A stretch of 64,000 nt of DNA from Cylindrodendrum hubeiense. Lineage: Eukaryota; Ascomycota; Sordariomycetes; Hypocreales; Nectriaceae. Position 1 is the first letter of the stretch. Each line of letters opens with the position of its first letter. The DNA is taken from contig JAANBB010000030.1 of assembly GCA_014621425.1 (NCBI GenBank), positions 1 through 64,000 on the forward strand, written 5' to 3'. The notes below the pieces were generated by a model. The model was not told the DNA's origin. It ran no database searches and saw only the letters and a program-made list of their open reading frames with translations. The translations under genes and the position numbers were made by a program. Positions 11,143 to 22,915 of this stretch are shown here, piece by piece.

Positions 11143-13173
11143 TACGAAGCACCCTTCCAGGTATGCCCCTATGGACTACTATAAACGAACCATGAGAAAC
11201 GGTCCGTCAGCGAGAGCGTTCCTGAACAGAGACAGATGCGTTCGCTCTACATTGGAGGAGAACCAGACATTCGGCGAGGATCTCAGTTGTGCAGCTAGTT
11301 TTGACATTGCTAAATACTGGAACATCGATATCGTTGGAATGCCGGTTGAGGAAAGCCCAGTCAGAAAAGAGGCAATGGCGATGCTGAGCAATCTGTTTAT
11401 TGATTCGCCGACAGTAGACAAGGATCCCTTAATCCTTATGCTACGTGGTCGGGCAACATTGATCGATATACACGCCTCCGTCGACCATCTATGATAGTTG
11501 GAGCGTCAACGTATCGTCCATGGCACCTATCACTTCACGTTCTTCGCTTGGTGGTGTTACTATCAACTAGACTTTGGACTTTGCAACTACATTACGCTTA
11601 ATTATCCATCGATAACGGTATTTTATGGGCTAGAGACAAGGTCCCAGAGAGTAATCTTCCAGAGATGATATGGTATACTCACTGCCGGGTATCACTCACA
11701 TAACTGGAAGCTGCTCGTCAGAAGTCTGCCACGAAACTGTAGGCTGCACGCGCATGTGCCGTAGGAAGTTACAAGGCAACATTTATGGAGATCAACTGCT
11801 ACTCCCAATATCTCCTGGAAGGAGAAGCTCACCCCGAAGACACCAAACGGTTTCATGGAGAAGGCCGAGTAAAAGACGGCTGAAAAGGGTATCATGAATG
11901 CCTCCGCAGAAAGGCGCCATCCAGTTCATGAGCCCCCGTGTCTCACGATGGATTTCCGCTTCGATACGTATGCTGAGCACTCGACATGGGAGAATGTTGA
12001 AAGAAAAAGAGACTTGGACATGGATTTGGTCAACAAACGGGGTATTTGGCTTTCAGGAAATCTATATAAGCAGATAACACTTGATCATCGAATTCAATCA
12101 TTTGATGATGTACTGAGACTGGGCAGCACCATCATGCTCTATGTTTTTGCGACCACAATAACTCAAGTTTCAAAAGGGTGTGAGGTTTTCAATTTAATGA
12201 GGTACATCAAGAACCGTTTACGTCTTATATGAGGAAAACCAGAAGATGGTTGGCTGGTATCCTAATCCGGGGCGCGGGACCGGCGGGTACCGTCGCCGTG
12301 GGGCGGGCGGAGAAGAGGTTGCTAAATAAAGCCTGGTCAAGGTACTGCAATTTCTGCCATTAATATTAAATACACCAGTTTTTATCTATCAAGCTATCGC
12401 AATGACGATACCAGCCCCTTGAAGGAGTGCACGACCCTCATCTTAAATCCCCCTCCTCCAGAACTAAAATTAGAAAATCGCCCGCGGGGTGCGGGATGAA
12501 AAGTTCATCCGTCGGATGATTTTCCGCATGGGGGACAAGCTGCTTGGCAACATGCTACTTAGCTCCGGGAAATGATGCTCTGGGGCTTGTTGATCATGAC
12601 GGATGTCCCTTGTCTCCTCTTCAGGAACACAACAAGAGGGTAATAAAAAGGTAAACTTTGCTGAGAAGCCACGATAGACAACTATTATTGGTTGCTTTAA
12701 TATTAGTGCGTATGATATTACGTTGAATTTCAGCTAGGATCTGCACTTTGCCATGACCTTCTTCAAAGAGAAAAGATTTGCATAGGATGCCAGTGCGGTG
12801 CATAGCTTGCTGAGTTGTTGTCCGTGGGGCGGAAAATAGACCGCGACACGGCCGAATTAGAAGTAGATGAAGCACAACGGGAGAGGATGCGGAATGACCC
12901 AGAAGAAGTGAGACATAGAGGTATGTGAGTTTTCTCAAGGGCTCGTTCAATTTCAGATTCCTTCCAGTAACCAACGAAGGGATATCTCATATTGGGGACC
13001 TCGCAAGTAATCACAAGAAGTTGTATAAACTGCACTCCCGTTAAGTTGGGTGGATTGCTATGATTTGATAGAATGGTATAGGGCAATCCAAACGCCTGGT
13101 TTGATTTGAGGATATATTAATAATTTAAACGAGTGTATGTACAATCTAGCCTACTGAACCAATAGCCAAGTTC
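11143..13173. other. Gene-poor stretch with one plus-strand protein-like remnant
   Basis: A plus-strand frame at about 11800-12232 reads protein-like across an in-frame stop near 11870 (KEKLTPKTPNGFMEKAE, stop, KTAEKGIMNASAERR, then RDLDMDLVNKRGIWLSG). This is compatible with a decayed gene, but no family was recognised. The rest (12240-13173) holds only scattered short frames. There are no clear transposon ends or RNA genes. Confidence 0.25.
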
Positions 13174-13680
13174 TCAAACCTGCAAAGCTCCGAACATAGT
13201 TGCGGAAAAGAGCAGAGCCACAATGGTAAGTCCCAGAGTGCTGACACTCGACTGAGGCGTGAAGCCCGGCGCAGCGCCCTTGGAGGAAGTGGCGCTCGCC
13301 TCTGCTTCCTTCGATTCCTCGCTGTTGCTGGCACTGTCGGTCGAAATGACGCTCGCCGACGCGCTGGCGGGGATCTTCACCTTTCCAGTTGCGGTGGCGG
13401 TGGCCGAGCTGTTGCCCTTGCAGAAAACATCGCCCCAGGGCGCACCCTTTCCGTACAGGCAGTCGGAGAGGTCGGTGACGGTCTGGTCGACGGCGAGGCA
13501 GTAGAGGCCGCAGTCGTTGTAGTAGCTAACGACGTCGGCGTCGTTGCAGCACGCCAGCATGATCTTGGTGTGGTTGCCGCCGTATGGCATCGCGCAGGCG
13601 GCATCGCGGACGGGCGTGTCGTAGAGGTTGCTGCATGCCGCCGTGGAGGTGGCGGCGACGGAGGTAGTTGTCTTGGACAT
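13174..13680 (-). CDS. Small Cys-rich protein with GPI-like C-terminal tail
   Basis: A 168-aa frame. The N-terminal part (about 15-92) has regularly spaced cysteines (CSNLYDTPVRDAACAM, MLACCNDADVV, NDCGLYCLAV, LSDCLYGKG, DVFC). A Ser/Thr/Ala-rich linker follows, then a hydrophobic C-terminus (LGLTIVALLFSATMFGALQV) resembling a GPI-attachment signal or tail anchor. The layout fits small fungal wall or surface proteins. Oddly, the ATG at 13680 opens a Ser/Thr stretch with no signal peptide. Either an upstream exon encodes the signal, or the protein is tail-anchored or leaves by another route. No enzymatic motif is visible. It is an isolated gene between a gene desert and a BTB-protein gene. Confidence 0.7.
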   Translation of the reverse strand: MSKTTTSVAATSTAACSNLYDTPVRDAACAMPYGGNHTKIMLACCNDADVVSYYNDCGLYCLAVDQTVTDLSDCLYGKGAPWGDVFCKGNSSATATATGKVKIPASASASVISTDSASNSEESKEAEASATSSKGAAPGFTPQSSVSTLGLTIVALLFSATMFGALQV

Positions 13681-14800
13681 GTTGAGAGAAGGCGTTGGTT
13701 GGAAGGTTGATATGTACTGGAATATGACGGAAATTGCAAGCGGTAGCGAGTGGATGGAGAAAGTAATGTTGGTGCGGTTGGAAAGAGAAGGATTGTGCCG
13801 TAGATATTAAATAGGATGATGGTCTTACGACGGATGACACTGACTGGATGCGAGATGTCCGGCATCCAAGTCAACAGGATAATGGTCCCGCATAAATGGG
13901 ATCCTCGTACGGCCCCACCTTTGCGGAACAGTAAAATCCATACTATGTAGATGGTTGATCTAAATAAAGAAAGCCAAGAGCCTCCTCTTCGATGTTCAGT
14001 TGTGCCAGCGCCATTCCAGACCAGATGGCTCGGCGTTCACGGTCGCTTCGGCCCACGTCAGTTTGCCCTCCTTCTGAGGATGGAGCTAGCGAATTCGCGA
14101 GGCGGACTTCAGCCAGTGAAAATCTGGCGCCCCTGATTGCCCCTGCTTTAGTGGGATACTTTTTTAGTGGGTGGGAAGAATGAAGGGCGGCGGGATGATG
14201 GCATTGCGGGAGAGGCGGAACGCGCGGGGTGCGAAAGGACGCCAAAAACACTCATTACTCGATGTGCATGATGGACGCTGCGTGTGGCGACTCCGTGCGC
14301 GAGCATCATCTCCCCACTGCCCCATGCTGGATGAAAAGAGGCGCCACCGACGGGGTAATTATTACAGGTCTGATACTCTGCAGGGACCTGGTCGACGAGG
14401 CCGGACGAACGTGCCAGCCTGGAAGCGGAAGCTGGCTGTTTTGGAAGCTTCAGGATTCGCATCTCGACGGCCTGCGAGCGCGGCCCCTCCGCAGCGGGGC
14501 CAGCCTAGCGAGAGCCGCCAAGACAGGATGGAGAGGGTTCACGCCATGCCAACCAGCCACTGTCAGCATCATTGTAAGGCAGTTCTAACTAGGCAGCTCT
14601 AACTCGGCACTACTTCTCTTGGCGCTGGCAGTTATTCTGCTGAGCCCTGGCTGCCTCGTGGCTCTGGGCTGTGGCTCTCAGGGCTGTGGTTCCCCTTGCG
14701 TCTCTACAGCTTAGGTGATCGTTAGGTGATGTGCTAGGTGACGTGCCCTCGGAGTCGAAGCTGTCTACGGACTCCGACAGACCCCGGTGCTATTTTTAAG
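13681..14800. other. Intergenic; short direct repeats near 14.7 kb
   Basis: Open frames here overlap on both strands without family signatures. At 14711-14745 there are three near-copies of a TTAGGTGAY-type unit (TTAGGTGAT, TTAGGTGAT, CTAGGTGAC), just upstream of repeated GGCTGTGG/CTCTGGG words. No gene is supported. Confidence 0.45.
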
Positions 14801-15826
14801 TCAATCTTGTTTATTCAAGTGTTCTCGGTGAAAGCTACTGACGGGATCAGCCGTGTCAGCCATGATCTTCCCGATTTGGTCTAATATGCGCGGCCCTGGG
14901 TTGCACGCCGAGTAGTCGACGTCGACCTCTCCCACGTCGGGCCCGATGTCGTAGAAGACGAGGCTCGCGATTTTGGTCCGCAGCTCGGCGATGCTCTCCT
15001 GGATGTCGTTGGCGTCGGGCAGTGGCCAGAGCCCCGCCCCCATGAGCGCAAACATTAGCGAGCCGAGCACTATTGACTCGCACCGCCGCGAATCCATCCA
15101 CCGCGAGTTGTGGCTCCAGCGCGGCTTCTCGTCGACGATAATCAGGCTCCGCACGGCGTCGTCGATTGTGCCCAGCAGCTCTCTGATGGTCTGGATGCGT
15201 ATCGCTCGTATGCGCTCTCGAATTCGCTTAGTCTTCTTCCTCAGATGGGCATCTGCAAGGCACGACATACCGACAATGTCCGGGGGGGTCTTTAGCCCGC
15301 CGTCGTCAGGGATATCTGCCAACTCCGATTTGTTGGACTGTATCAATATGTATCGCGCCGCCTCTGCGAACCCGCCCGCGCAACGCAGCTCCCAGCAGAT
15401 GCACAGAATCTTAAACACCAGTGTCCTATCGTGGTTCGCTTGCTGCTTGATGGATGCTATCCAAGAATCAGCCCAGGGAGCTAAAGTCCGAGTGGCGCCG
15501 TGGTGGTTCGTCAACGCAATGAGGTCATACAACGTATTGCAGGCAATCTCTTGGGGGACTCGGTCGAAGTGCCCGTGGATGATGTTTAGGAACACTGCAA
15601 ACGGCACGGGGTCATCGTGGGGCAAGTTCACAATCCGCTCTCCCGTGCTACTCGGTTGATTAATATCTTCAGCAGAGCTGCCGTACAGGATGCGGCTGAA
15701 TACTGGTGATGAGCGTGCCAGCGTCCGCGAGCAGCACTGGAACGTAGTCGCGGGTATGTCGTCGCAGGAGCCGACCAGAAGCTCAATGTCGGAGTGTTTG
15801 TCCAGGCTCACTTTTTGAGAAGCCAT
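14801..15826 (-). CDS. BTB/POZ domain protein
   Basis: A 341-aa frame from the chosen start MASQKVSLDKHSDIELLVG. The BTB core is visible: SDIELLVG, TFQCCSRTLARSSPVFSRIL, then IVNLPHDDPVPFAVFLNIIH and a run of helices. In fungi such proteins are usually unlinked to kelch repeats and of unknown partner; the BTB fold dimerises and can bind cullin-3. The C-terminal two thirds are helical with no recognised domain. The frame stays open upstream to an ATG at 15967, adding 47 residues. I prefer 15826 because the BTB fold normally begins within about 10-20 residues of the N-terminus and the extra segment has atypical composition. The gene seems intronless. Confidence 0.8.
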   Translation of the reverse strand: MASQKVSLDKHSDIELLVGSCDDIPATTFQCCSRTLARSSPVFSRILYGSSAEDINQPSSTGERIVNLPHDDPVPFAVFLNIIHGHFDRVPQEIACNTLYDLIALTNHHGATRTLAPWADSWIASIKQQANHDRTLVFKILCICWELRCAGGFAEAARYILIQSNKSELADIPDDGGLKTPPDIVGMSCLADAHLRKKTKRIRERIRAIRIQTIRELLGTIDDAVRSLIIVDEKPRWSHNSRWMDSRRCESIVLGSLMFALMGAGLWPLPDANDIQESIAELRTKIASLVFYDIGPDVGEVDVDYSACNPGPRILDQIGKIMADTADPVSSFHREHLNKQD

Positions 15827-16997
15827 GGCGAGCGGGTTGTTTGGGTGGCGAGCAGGTGTAACAGCGGTTCGCATCCACGAGGGTGAGAAAGCACAGGAAT
15901 CACGGGCGTAGTCAGCGTGTGTATATTGTTGCATTCTCGACATGCAATTTTGTTCATCTGCCCTCATCAGGCCTCGTCACTTATTAATAGCACGACCGCG
16001 GGTCTAAAAATAGGGCAGCTTCCCCAGGGCGCATTATTAAGATTTGAGCACCATGGAGGGCCGACGTGGCTCGAGAGGCGAATGCGCAGAAGTCAGAAGC
16101 CCAGCGCGCACCGAGCGAGCTGTTGAAATTTAATGTCGCCGCCGGTCGCTCGGGGCGTCAAATCCCCACCCGCTGAAGATGAGGGATTCCAGCCGTGTTA
16201 GCCCCGTTTGGAACTAATTATTGCCAGATGCGGCTGCTACACGCGAATCCCGGTGGCTTTCGACCTGGGCACGCCAGGGCCAACTTAACCATAACAGCTG
16301 GTCATGGCGTATTTTCAGCCTTGTGTGCGCGACAGGCGAGCTCCCCCTTGCTCCCAGGATGGGCAAAAGACTGACATGGAGGCACCCAGAAGTGACCTAC
16401 AAGTGACCCAGCAATGACCCAGAAATGACCCATAAAACTGACGGTGTCTGCATGGCCTGGCTAAAAATAAGCCGGCTGTGGGCTGGCTGTCCACGGTGGC
16501 AAGGCCAAGTTGGCCAACGCGCGATCCGCAGGTGGAGCTTATACGAACAAACAACCCCGAGATCAACAAGATGCCGCTTCTGAGACGTCCGTTCCCGTTT
16601 CTCGTGCTTCACACGGTCATGCAGGCCAACAAATAAGTTGGCCGGAACCCGTCGGGTCCGCAAAAAGGAGATCCTTCTAGCCCTTCCCAAATGCCCAAAA
16701 TTCACCCTCCGCCGCCGTCTCGTCTTTGATCCTCTTGCTCTTTCCCTCAGCACCTTCGTTTCTTTTCCTTTGCGACCGCCGTCTTACTCCCGTGATTTTG
16801 CCCGTGGATCTTGGAGAGTTGCATCACCGCATTCAACCCGAAACCCGTGGCCACCGATTTTCGTCTTTTCCTTGCTTCCGCCCATCCGCTGCGTCATACG
16901 ACGTCATCCAGCGCCCAACATACGAGCAAACATCCGCTGTGCCCGTATTCCCAAAATCGTCGACCGTTCCGCCATTTCAGAGTGAGTATCGGTGAAG
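15827..16997. promoter_or_regulatory. Shared intergenic and promoter region upstream of chitin synthase
   Basis: This separates the divergent BTB and chitin synthase genes. It contains an 11-nt tandem array (16393-16436) and, nearer the chitin synthase start, pyrimidine-rich tracts (about 16670-16770), which are common near fungal transcription starts. No coding gene is supported. Confidence 0.45.
16393..16436. repeat. 11-nt tandem repeat, four copies
   Basis: Four adjacent 11-nt units, TGACCTACAAG, TGACCCAGCAA, TGACCCAGAAA and TGACCCATAAA, lie about 570 nt upstream of the chitin synthase start. The TGACC core is exact in all four. They could be a minisatellite or a cluster of regulator sites; the sequence alone cannot tell. 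Confidence 0.75.
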
Positions 16998-19901
16998 ATG
17001 GCGTACAACAGCCTCGGCCACGACCACAGTAATAGCCAGGACAGCGCTGGAGACCATCCGCTGCAGGATCTGTCGGCTGGCCCAAATGTAAGTCGCAGCC
17101 GCTGAAAAAATCACGATACTGGAATTTTAATCAATATCTGTAGTACCAAATGAATCCCCAGGAGCAAGCCACCGAATCCAGACAGCATCTGCTGAGTGTG
17201 CATCCCCACGGCCCCGGATATGATCGCGTTGGCGCTCAAAGCCCTCCCGGGTCTCCCGTCTCTACCTACAGCTTGACCGAGACGTACGCTGTCGACGACC
17301 CTCCTCGTCTGCTTACTCCTGGCCATGGTCCCTATGATTCGCACAACACTGGAAATGGCCACTTTGACTCGCACAACCCTAACAATGGCCACTTCGACTC
17401 GTATAACCCCGATGCTGGGTTTGACCACCAACGGCCTGATTCCACATTCCACGATCCCGAGGAGAGTTGGCTCCAGCGACAACAGCAGCAGCCTGTTCCC
17501 GGGACTGCAGAGGGCGGTCTCCGCCGCCGGCAGACCCGAAAGGTCAAGCTTGGCAAGGGCTCCGTTCTGAGCATCGACTACCCCGTCCCCAGCGCCGTCA
17601 AGAACGCCATCCAGCCCCAGTACCGCGACTCCGAAGGCAACAATGAGGAGTTCACCAAGATGCGCTACACGGCCGCTACATGCGATCCCAACGACTTTAC
17701 CCTCAAGAACGGATACGATTTGCGCGCCCGCATGCTCAACCGCCACACCGAGCTCCTCATCGCCATCACCTACTACAACGAAGACAAGGTCCTCCTCGCC
17801 CGAACGCTACACGGAACGATGCAAAACATCCGCGACATTGTCAATCTGAAGAAATCCACCTTTTGGAACAAGGGTGGTCCTGCGTGGCAGAAGATCGTCG
17901 TCTGTTTAGTCTTCGATGGTATCGATAAGGTTGATAAGAACGTTTTCGACGTTCTCGCTACCATCGGCGTCTACCAGGATGGTGTCATCAAGAAAGATGT
18001 TGATGGCAAGGAGACCATCGCTCATATTTTCGAGTACACCAGCCAGATTTCCGTCACTCCTAACCAGCAGCTCGTCCGACCCAGCGATGATGCTTCCGCC
18101 AAGAACCTCCCCCCTGTCCAGTTCATTTTCTGTCTCAAGCAGAAAAACACCAAGAAGATCAACTCCCATCGTTGGCTCTTCAACGCCTTCGGTCGTATCT
18201 TGAACCCAGAGGTTGCGATCCTGATTGACGCTGGCACAAAGCCTAGCCCGCGCTCCCTTCTGGCGCTTTGGGAAGGCTTTTACAACGACAAGAACCTGGG
18301 CGGCGCGTGTGGAGAGATCCACGCCATGCTGGGCAAAGGCGGTCGGAAACTGTTGAACCCTCTTGTCGCCATCCAAAACTTCGAGTACAAGATCTCCAAC
18401 GTCCTGGATAAGCCGCTCGAATCTTCGTTTGGCTACGTCACTGTGCTACCAGGTGCCTTCTCCGCCTATCGATTCCGAGCCATCATGGGCCGTCCCCTGG
18501 AACAGTACTTCCACGGCGACCACACGCTCTCCAAGATCTTGGGAAAGAAGGGAATCGACGGCATGAACATCTTCAAGAAGAACATGTTCTTGGCCGAGGA
18601 TCGTATCCTTTGCTTCGAGCTTGTGGCTAAGGCTGGAGCAAAATGGCATCTGACTTACATCAAGGCCGCCAAGGGCGAGACCGATGTGCCCGAAGGCGCC
18701 GCTGAATTCATTGGACAGCGCCGAAGATGGCTGAACGGCTCCTTCGCTGCGTCTCTCTACTCGCTCATGCATTTCGGTCGCCTTTACTCGTCCGGCCACA
18801 ACATTATTCGGCTGTTCTTCCTACACATCCAGCTCGTCTACAACTTCCTCAACGTGCTTTTCACCTGGTTTTCACTAGCATCGTACTACCTCACCACATC
18901 TATCATCATGGATCTCGTTGGTACCCCTGTTGTTTCGTCAGGATACCATGGCTGGCCATTTGGTGACATTGCAAGTCCGCTGGTCAACGTGATAATCAAG
19001 TACATCTACTTGGCGTTTTTGATCCTGCAATTTATCCTGGCTCTGGGTAACAGACCGAAGGGCTCTCAGTTCACCTACATTGCCTCATTTTTCGTCTTCG
19101 GCCTGATCCAGGCTTATATTATTGTTTTGACAGCCTACTTGGTCGTTCAAGCGTTCAGCACACCTATTGCGGAACAAATTTCCTTCGCATCGGGTCAGGC
19201 AATTGTCGATAGCTTTTTCGGAACTGGCGGTGGTGCCGCAGGCGTCATCATTATCGCCATCATTACGATCTACGGCCTCAACTACCTCGCCTCCTTCCTG
19301 TACCTGGACCCTTGGCACATGTTCCACTCATTCCCTCAATACATGCTTCTCATGTCGACTTATATCAACATTCTCATGGTCTATGCCTTCAACAACTGGC
19401 ATGATGTGTCTTGGGGAACCAAAGGGTCCGACAAGTCCGAAGCCCTACCATCTGCCAAGACCCAAAAGGGCGAAGGAAATGTGGCTGTCATCGAAGAAGT
19501 TGAGAAGGAACAGGTAGACATTGACAGTCAGTTTGAGAAAACTGTGTGGAGAGCTTTGGCCCCATTCAAGGAAGACGAAGAGATTGAGCAGCGAGATACT
19601 GAAGATTCTTATAAGTCCTTCAGAACAGGCTTGGTTGTTTCATGGATTCTTTCCAACATTCTTCTTGTCATTTTCATTACAAGCGACGACTTTGAGTCGC
19701 TCGGAGTTGCAGTAAGTATTCGCCAATATCTATGCATCATGACTAGCGCTAACAAGTTTTCAGCCGGCCGCCACGTCCCGAACCCCAATGTATTTCAGGG
19801 TTCTTCTGTATTCAACTGCGGCGCTTTCGATCATCCGCTTCATCGGATTCCTTTGGTTTTTGGGCAAGACTGGAATTATGTGCTGCATCTCGAGAAGATA
19901 G
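16998..19901 (+). CDS. Chitin synthase, class III type
   Basis: Three exons, 16998-17087, 17144-19711 and 19764-19901, with GTAAGT donors and TAG/CAG acceptors, give 931 aa. The enzyme polymerises GlcNAc from UDP-GlcNAc at the plasma membrane. The N-terminus is hydrophilic and contains a repeated DSHN..NGHF segment. The catalytic core includes [34 protein letters not shown], the AEDR motif (about 512) and QRRRWLNGS (about 554). Several transmembrane helices follow, ending in the last exon ([20 protein letters not shown]). [20 protein letters not shown] after QRRRW points to class III rather than I or II. The last intron is easy to miss: reading through it gives a wrong 3' end stopping at 20014, whereas splicing restores a terminal TM helix. 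Confidence 0.95.
17342..17410 (+). repeat. 30-nt in-frame repeat in the chitin synthase N-terminus
   Basis: Two 30-nt units (17342-17371 and 17372-17401) and a partial third encode [20 protein letters not shown] and YNPDAG. They lie in the disordered N-terminal region before the catalytic core. The copy number may vary between strains. Confidence 0.75.
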
Positions 19902-20224
19902 TATCGACATGGACAGTAGGCGTCAGCAGAATTTGCCGCATAGGTTTGACGACGAATTCAGATTGTATGATTGGGAAATTTGGGATGGATTTGTTCGATA
20001 CCCTCGATCTTTGAGCATAAATTTATGGGCTATTCAAAAAAAGAATTTGGAGGATTGTTGGAAGGCCGTAGAGATACCGGAGACACATGTCTGGCTGCTT
20101 CATTTGCGCTTGTATCAAAATACATTTTTATCTTGTCATGGTAAATTCATGAAACGTTGCTGATAATTTAAAATACATGATAACCCGTCAACTGTCCGCT
20201 ATCCTGAAGCCCACAGAAGGTCAT
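19902..20224. other. Convergent 3' intergenic region
   Basis: The chitin synthase and DUF4246 genes converge here. The DNA is AT-rich and contains an AAAATACA-type stretch near 20110-20180 suited to polyadenylation. No gene was seen. Confidence 0.5.
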
Positions 20225-22113
20225 TTAATGTTCACAGAAACTCCATTGGAGTTTCTCCAAATTCGTATCAGATTGCTCATTCAACACTGTTCGCTCAGCC
20301 ATCAGTTCCTTTCGAATCTCCTTGGCCTCAATTTCGCCGATAGGAAAGTCCATATCATCCACCACCATATCCATAATCTCAGATGGTAGCTTGCTTCGGA
20401 AGTCCGCAGGAAAAGCGCTTTCCGCCCACCAATCATGCTGCTGTGGCGGTACGTTGGCTGTAGAAATGACGGGGACGGTTGGGTCAACCAGAAAAAGGGC
20501 AAGTATCTTGCGGTGGCCTGGCTTCGTCTTGTCAGCTAGCTCAAAGCTGCTGACGCGATGTTGATAGATGTTGGGGAAGAAGAGCATGCGATTGGGACGT
20601 GTTAGCACGCCCCCGATATCCTGCAGCTGATTGGTGTCGTTCCGGATCCCAAAGGTGGCATAAATGGAGTCGTGGTCGCCCTGGTCGTAACTAAGATTGC
20701 TTCTCAACTTTTCCTCATCTGCTTGCGTACGGAAATCGAGGCGGCAATCAGTAATATTATCACAGTCATAGTAGTAAAGTGCTGTTGAGCAGATGTGCTC
20801 ATTGAGTTGGCCCTCAATATGCCAAGAGCCGCCATCGTAGTGAGGCTTGTCAGGTGTTAGGTGAATATTTGCCAGTTTCACAATAACCTGAATCCGCGAA
20901 GCACCGGCGAAGAATCCAGATGTTTTGACATCCTTTTCGTCAAATTTGACCAGGTCATTGAGGTCTGGTTTGGGGTCGGGGAGATTCATCGGATGAGTTT
21001 CCTTGAACCACTGGTAGTCGAGGCGCTCTTGCTCAGAGTCGGGGTACCCATCGTCGTCCAAATCCATGAGAACCTCATTTTCATTAGGAGGTCGACTACT
21101 TTCATAGCATGTCCTGGTGTCCCACTTGGAGCATATTTCGGGGACAGAGCATCTAATCGAGACGCGATTAGTGAAGAGACGTTGGACCTGGAATTCCTTT
21201 GGCCATCTGTAGACAATGTCCCAAGCGGGCAGGGCCTTTTCAATGAATTTTTCAATGACTGGGTAGAGTAAGGCGTGTCGAACCGGGTGTAAGTTGTTAA
21301 TATAGCTATCAATCCGAGGGTGATCACCAGTAAGGTCGACATCGCAGGGGAGCCATTGGAAGCGTGAGGACAACGTTTCAACGGGAAACGGATTCCAAAG
21401 TGTATCAACCGCGGGGGGCTTAGGAAGTTTCGGGAGAGTCAATCCCGTGCCACAGTACTCGAGGCAGTTTTGGAGGTTGATTCGCTTATCTGGAAGAATA
21501 CGGGAGCGCCCGTAGAGCAGGGGCCAGAGCGATGGATGGACGAGGTCAAGAACCCTGTCGTCGCTACCCGGGTGCCAGTCTTTGCGGTCGACAGGGACGT
21601 TTTCGAGAGGTGCCACAGCCGACTTGAGAGCCTCACGGAGGTCATCGGGGATGAGGCAGTCTGACTTGAGGGCACAGGCTGAGTAGTCCATCACGGGGAT
21701 CAGACCTGTCTTCACATAAATATTGGCCTTTTTTCGAAGTTCCTTGATGCACTGGCCTCAAAAATCAGCAGCTGAAAGAAATTCGCGTGCTAAAGCTTAC
21801 TTACAGCATCTGCCATCTTTTCGGTGAAGTCAGCATACTCATGGTAGTCGGTCCAAGGCATCGCGATGGCCTCATTCCTCCATTTCGCGACAATCTCCTC
21901 GTCACTAACCTTGATCCACCAGTCAGGCTTGTTGGTGATATCCTCAATAACCTTGAGCATACAAATCTCGCGGAGAAGGAGCGTGGCAGCCGCCCATTCA
22001 GAGTAGGCCGCGACGAGGACAGGAAACGAGTCTCGGGTTCTATTGTCCAATGGCAATCCATAACCGGGGAGGAGAATGGAGCCGCCTCCTGGATTGAGAG
22101 ATTCAGTAGACAT
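20225..22113 (-). CDS. DUF4246 family protein, possible Fe(II)/2OG oxygenase fold
   Basis: Two exons, 22113-21805 and 21751-20225 (53-nt intron, GTAAGT/CAG), encode 611 aa, the usual size for this fungal family. An N-terminal helical part (WWIKVSDEEIVAKWR) leads into the conserved core beginning CIKELRKKANIYVKTGLIPV. The segment PHYDGGSWHIEGQLNEH (H414, E416) followed by PNIYQHRVSSFEL (about H501) and GHRKILALFLVDP resembles an H-x-(D/E)...H facial triad with a distal Arg on a double-stranded beta-helix. That link to 2-oxoglutarate dioxygenases is inference; the family itself has no assigned reaction. No signal peptide is present, so it is probably cytosolic or nuclear. Confidence 0.88.
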
Positions 22114-22915
22114 GTTTGCGGGTGGAGTGGCTTGATCATATGCAAAGATAGGTAGAAGATAATGAAGCGCGCCAGACAGAAAAGATTTGAGTAGCGGAGG
22201 GTGGACGGAATCTTTATACGATCATCTGATAGCTTGGTGATGGATTAGAGCTGTTGGAATGTGACCGGCATCATGCCTACTGCGATCGCTAAACGGGCTG
22301 TGCGTCGATTACGGCCCACAACCGGAGTGACTCATCGGCAAGCACTGTTGGTGGAGGATGCACTGTCAATTTATGTCGTATCATGATTGTCCAACAACAA
22401 AACACAGAACCAACCGTGTCGCATCCCCAGTTTTCTTTCAAGTGTGCGGCTGAGCAAATGAATGTGGGCACCTTAGTGGGTAGTGCCAACAACTTCCAAT
22501 CTCTAACTGCGCATGTTTCAGAACAAGACTAGCTAAAATATTTCTTCCTTGAATCGGTGCATCATCTCCAGTTGCGTTTTCAGGGATTGGTAACAAATGC
22601 ATCTCGCCTGGCTGTCTTTGATCATCCCGATGCAGCCCTGCCGCTCGACAGGTTCAAAGATCACAACCACACAACAACCAGCCAAGCAATTGACAATCGG
22701 AATGAAAGCCGGATATGATCAAATCTCAATTAAGACCATAATCAAAGAATGGGGCAAATTAGGAATTAAAGGCTGTATTGGCAACTAGGTATGGGCCCAT
22801 GAAAGTAACAAAGCACAATTCGGGTCTGTCGGCAAAGGTCTGAAAAAGCATAATAAGATGACCAGTGATGAGAATGACCGAATGTACCTTAAGTATCCCT
22901 AGTAGCTCGCACCAC
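22114..22915. other. Intergenic, no gene seen
   Basis: The promoter of the DUF4246 gene is followed by AT-richer DNA approaching the retroelement relic. Only short frames are present and none resembles integrase or reverse transcriptase. Confidence 0.45.

Noticed and set aside
14171..14602. A 143-codon plus-strand frame between two minus-strand genes
   Set aside because: No family features, overlapped by frames in other phases, and no splice or promoter support.
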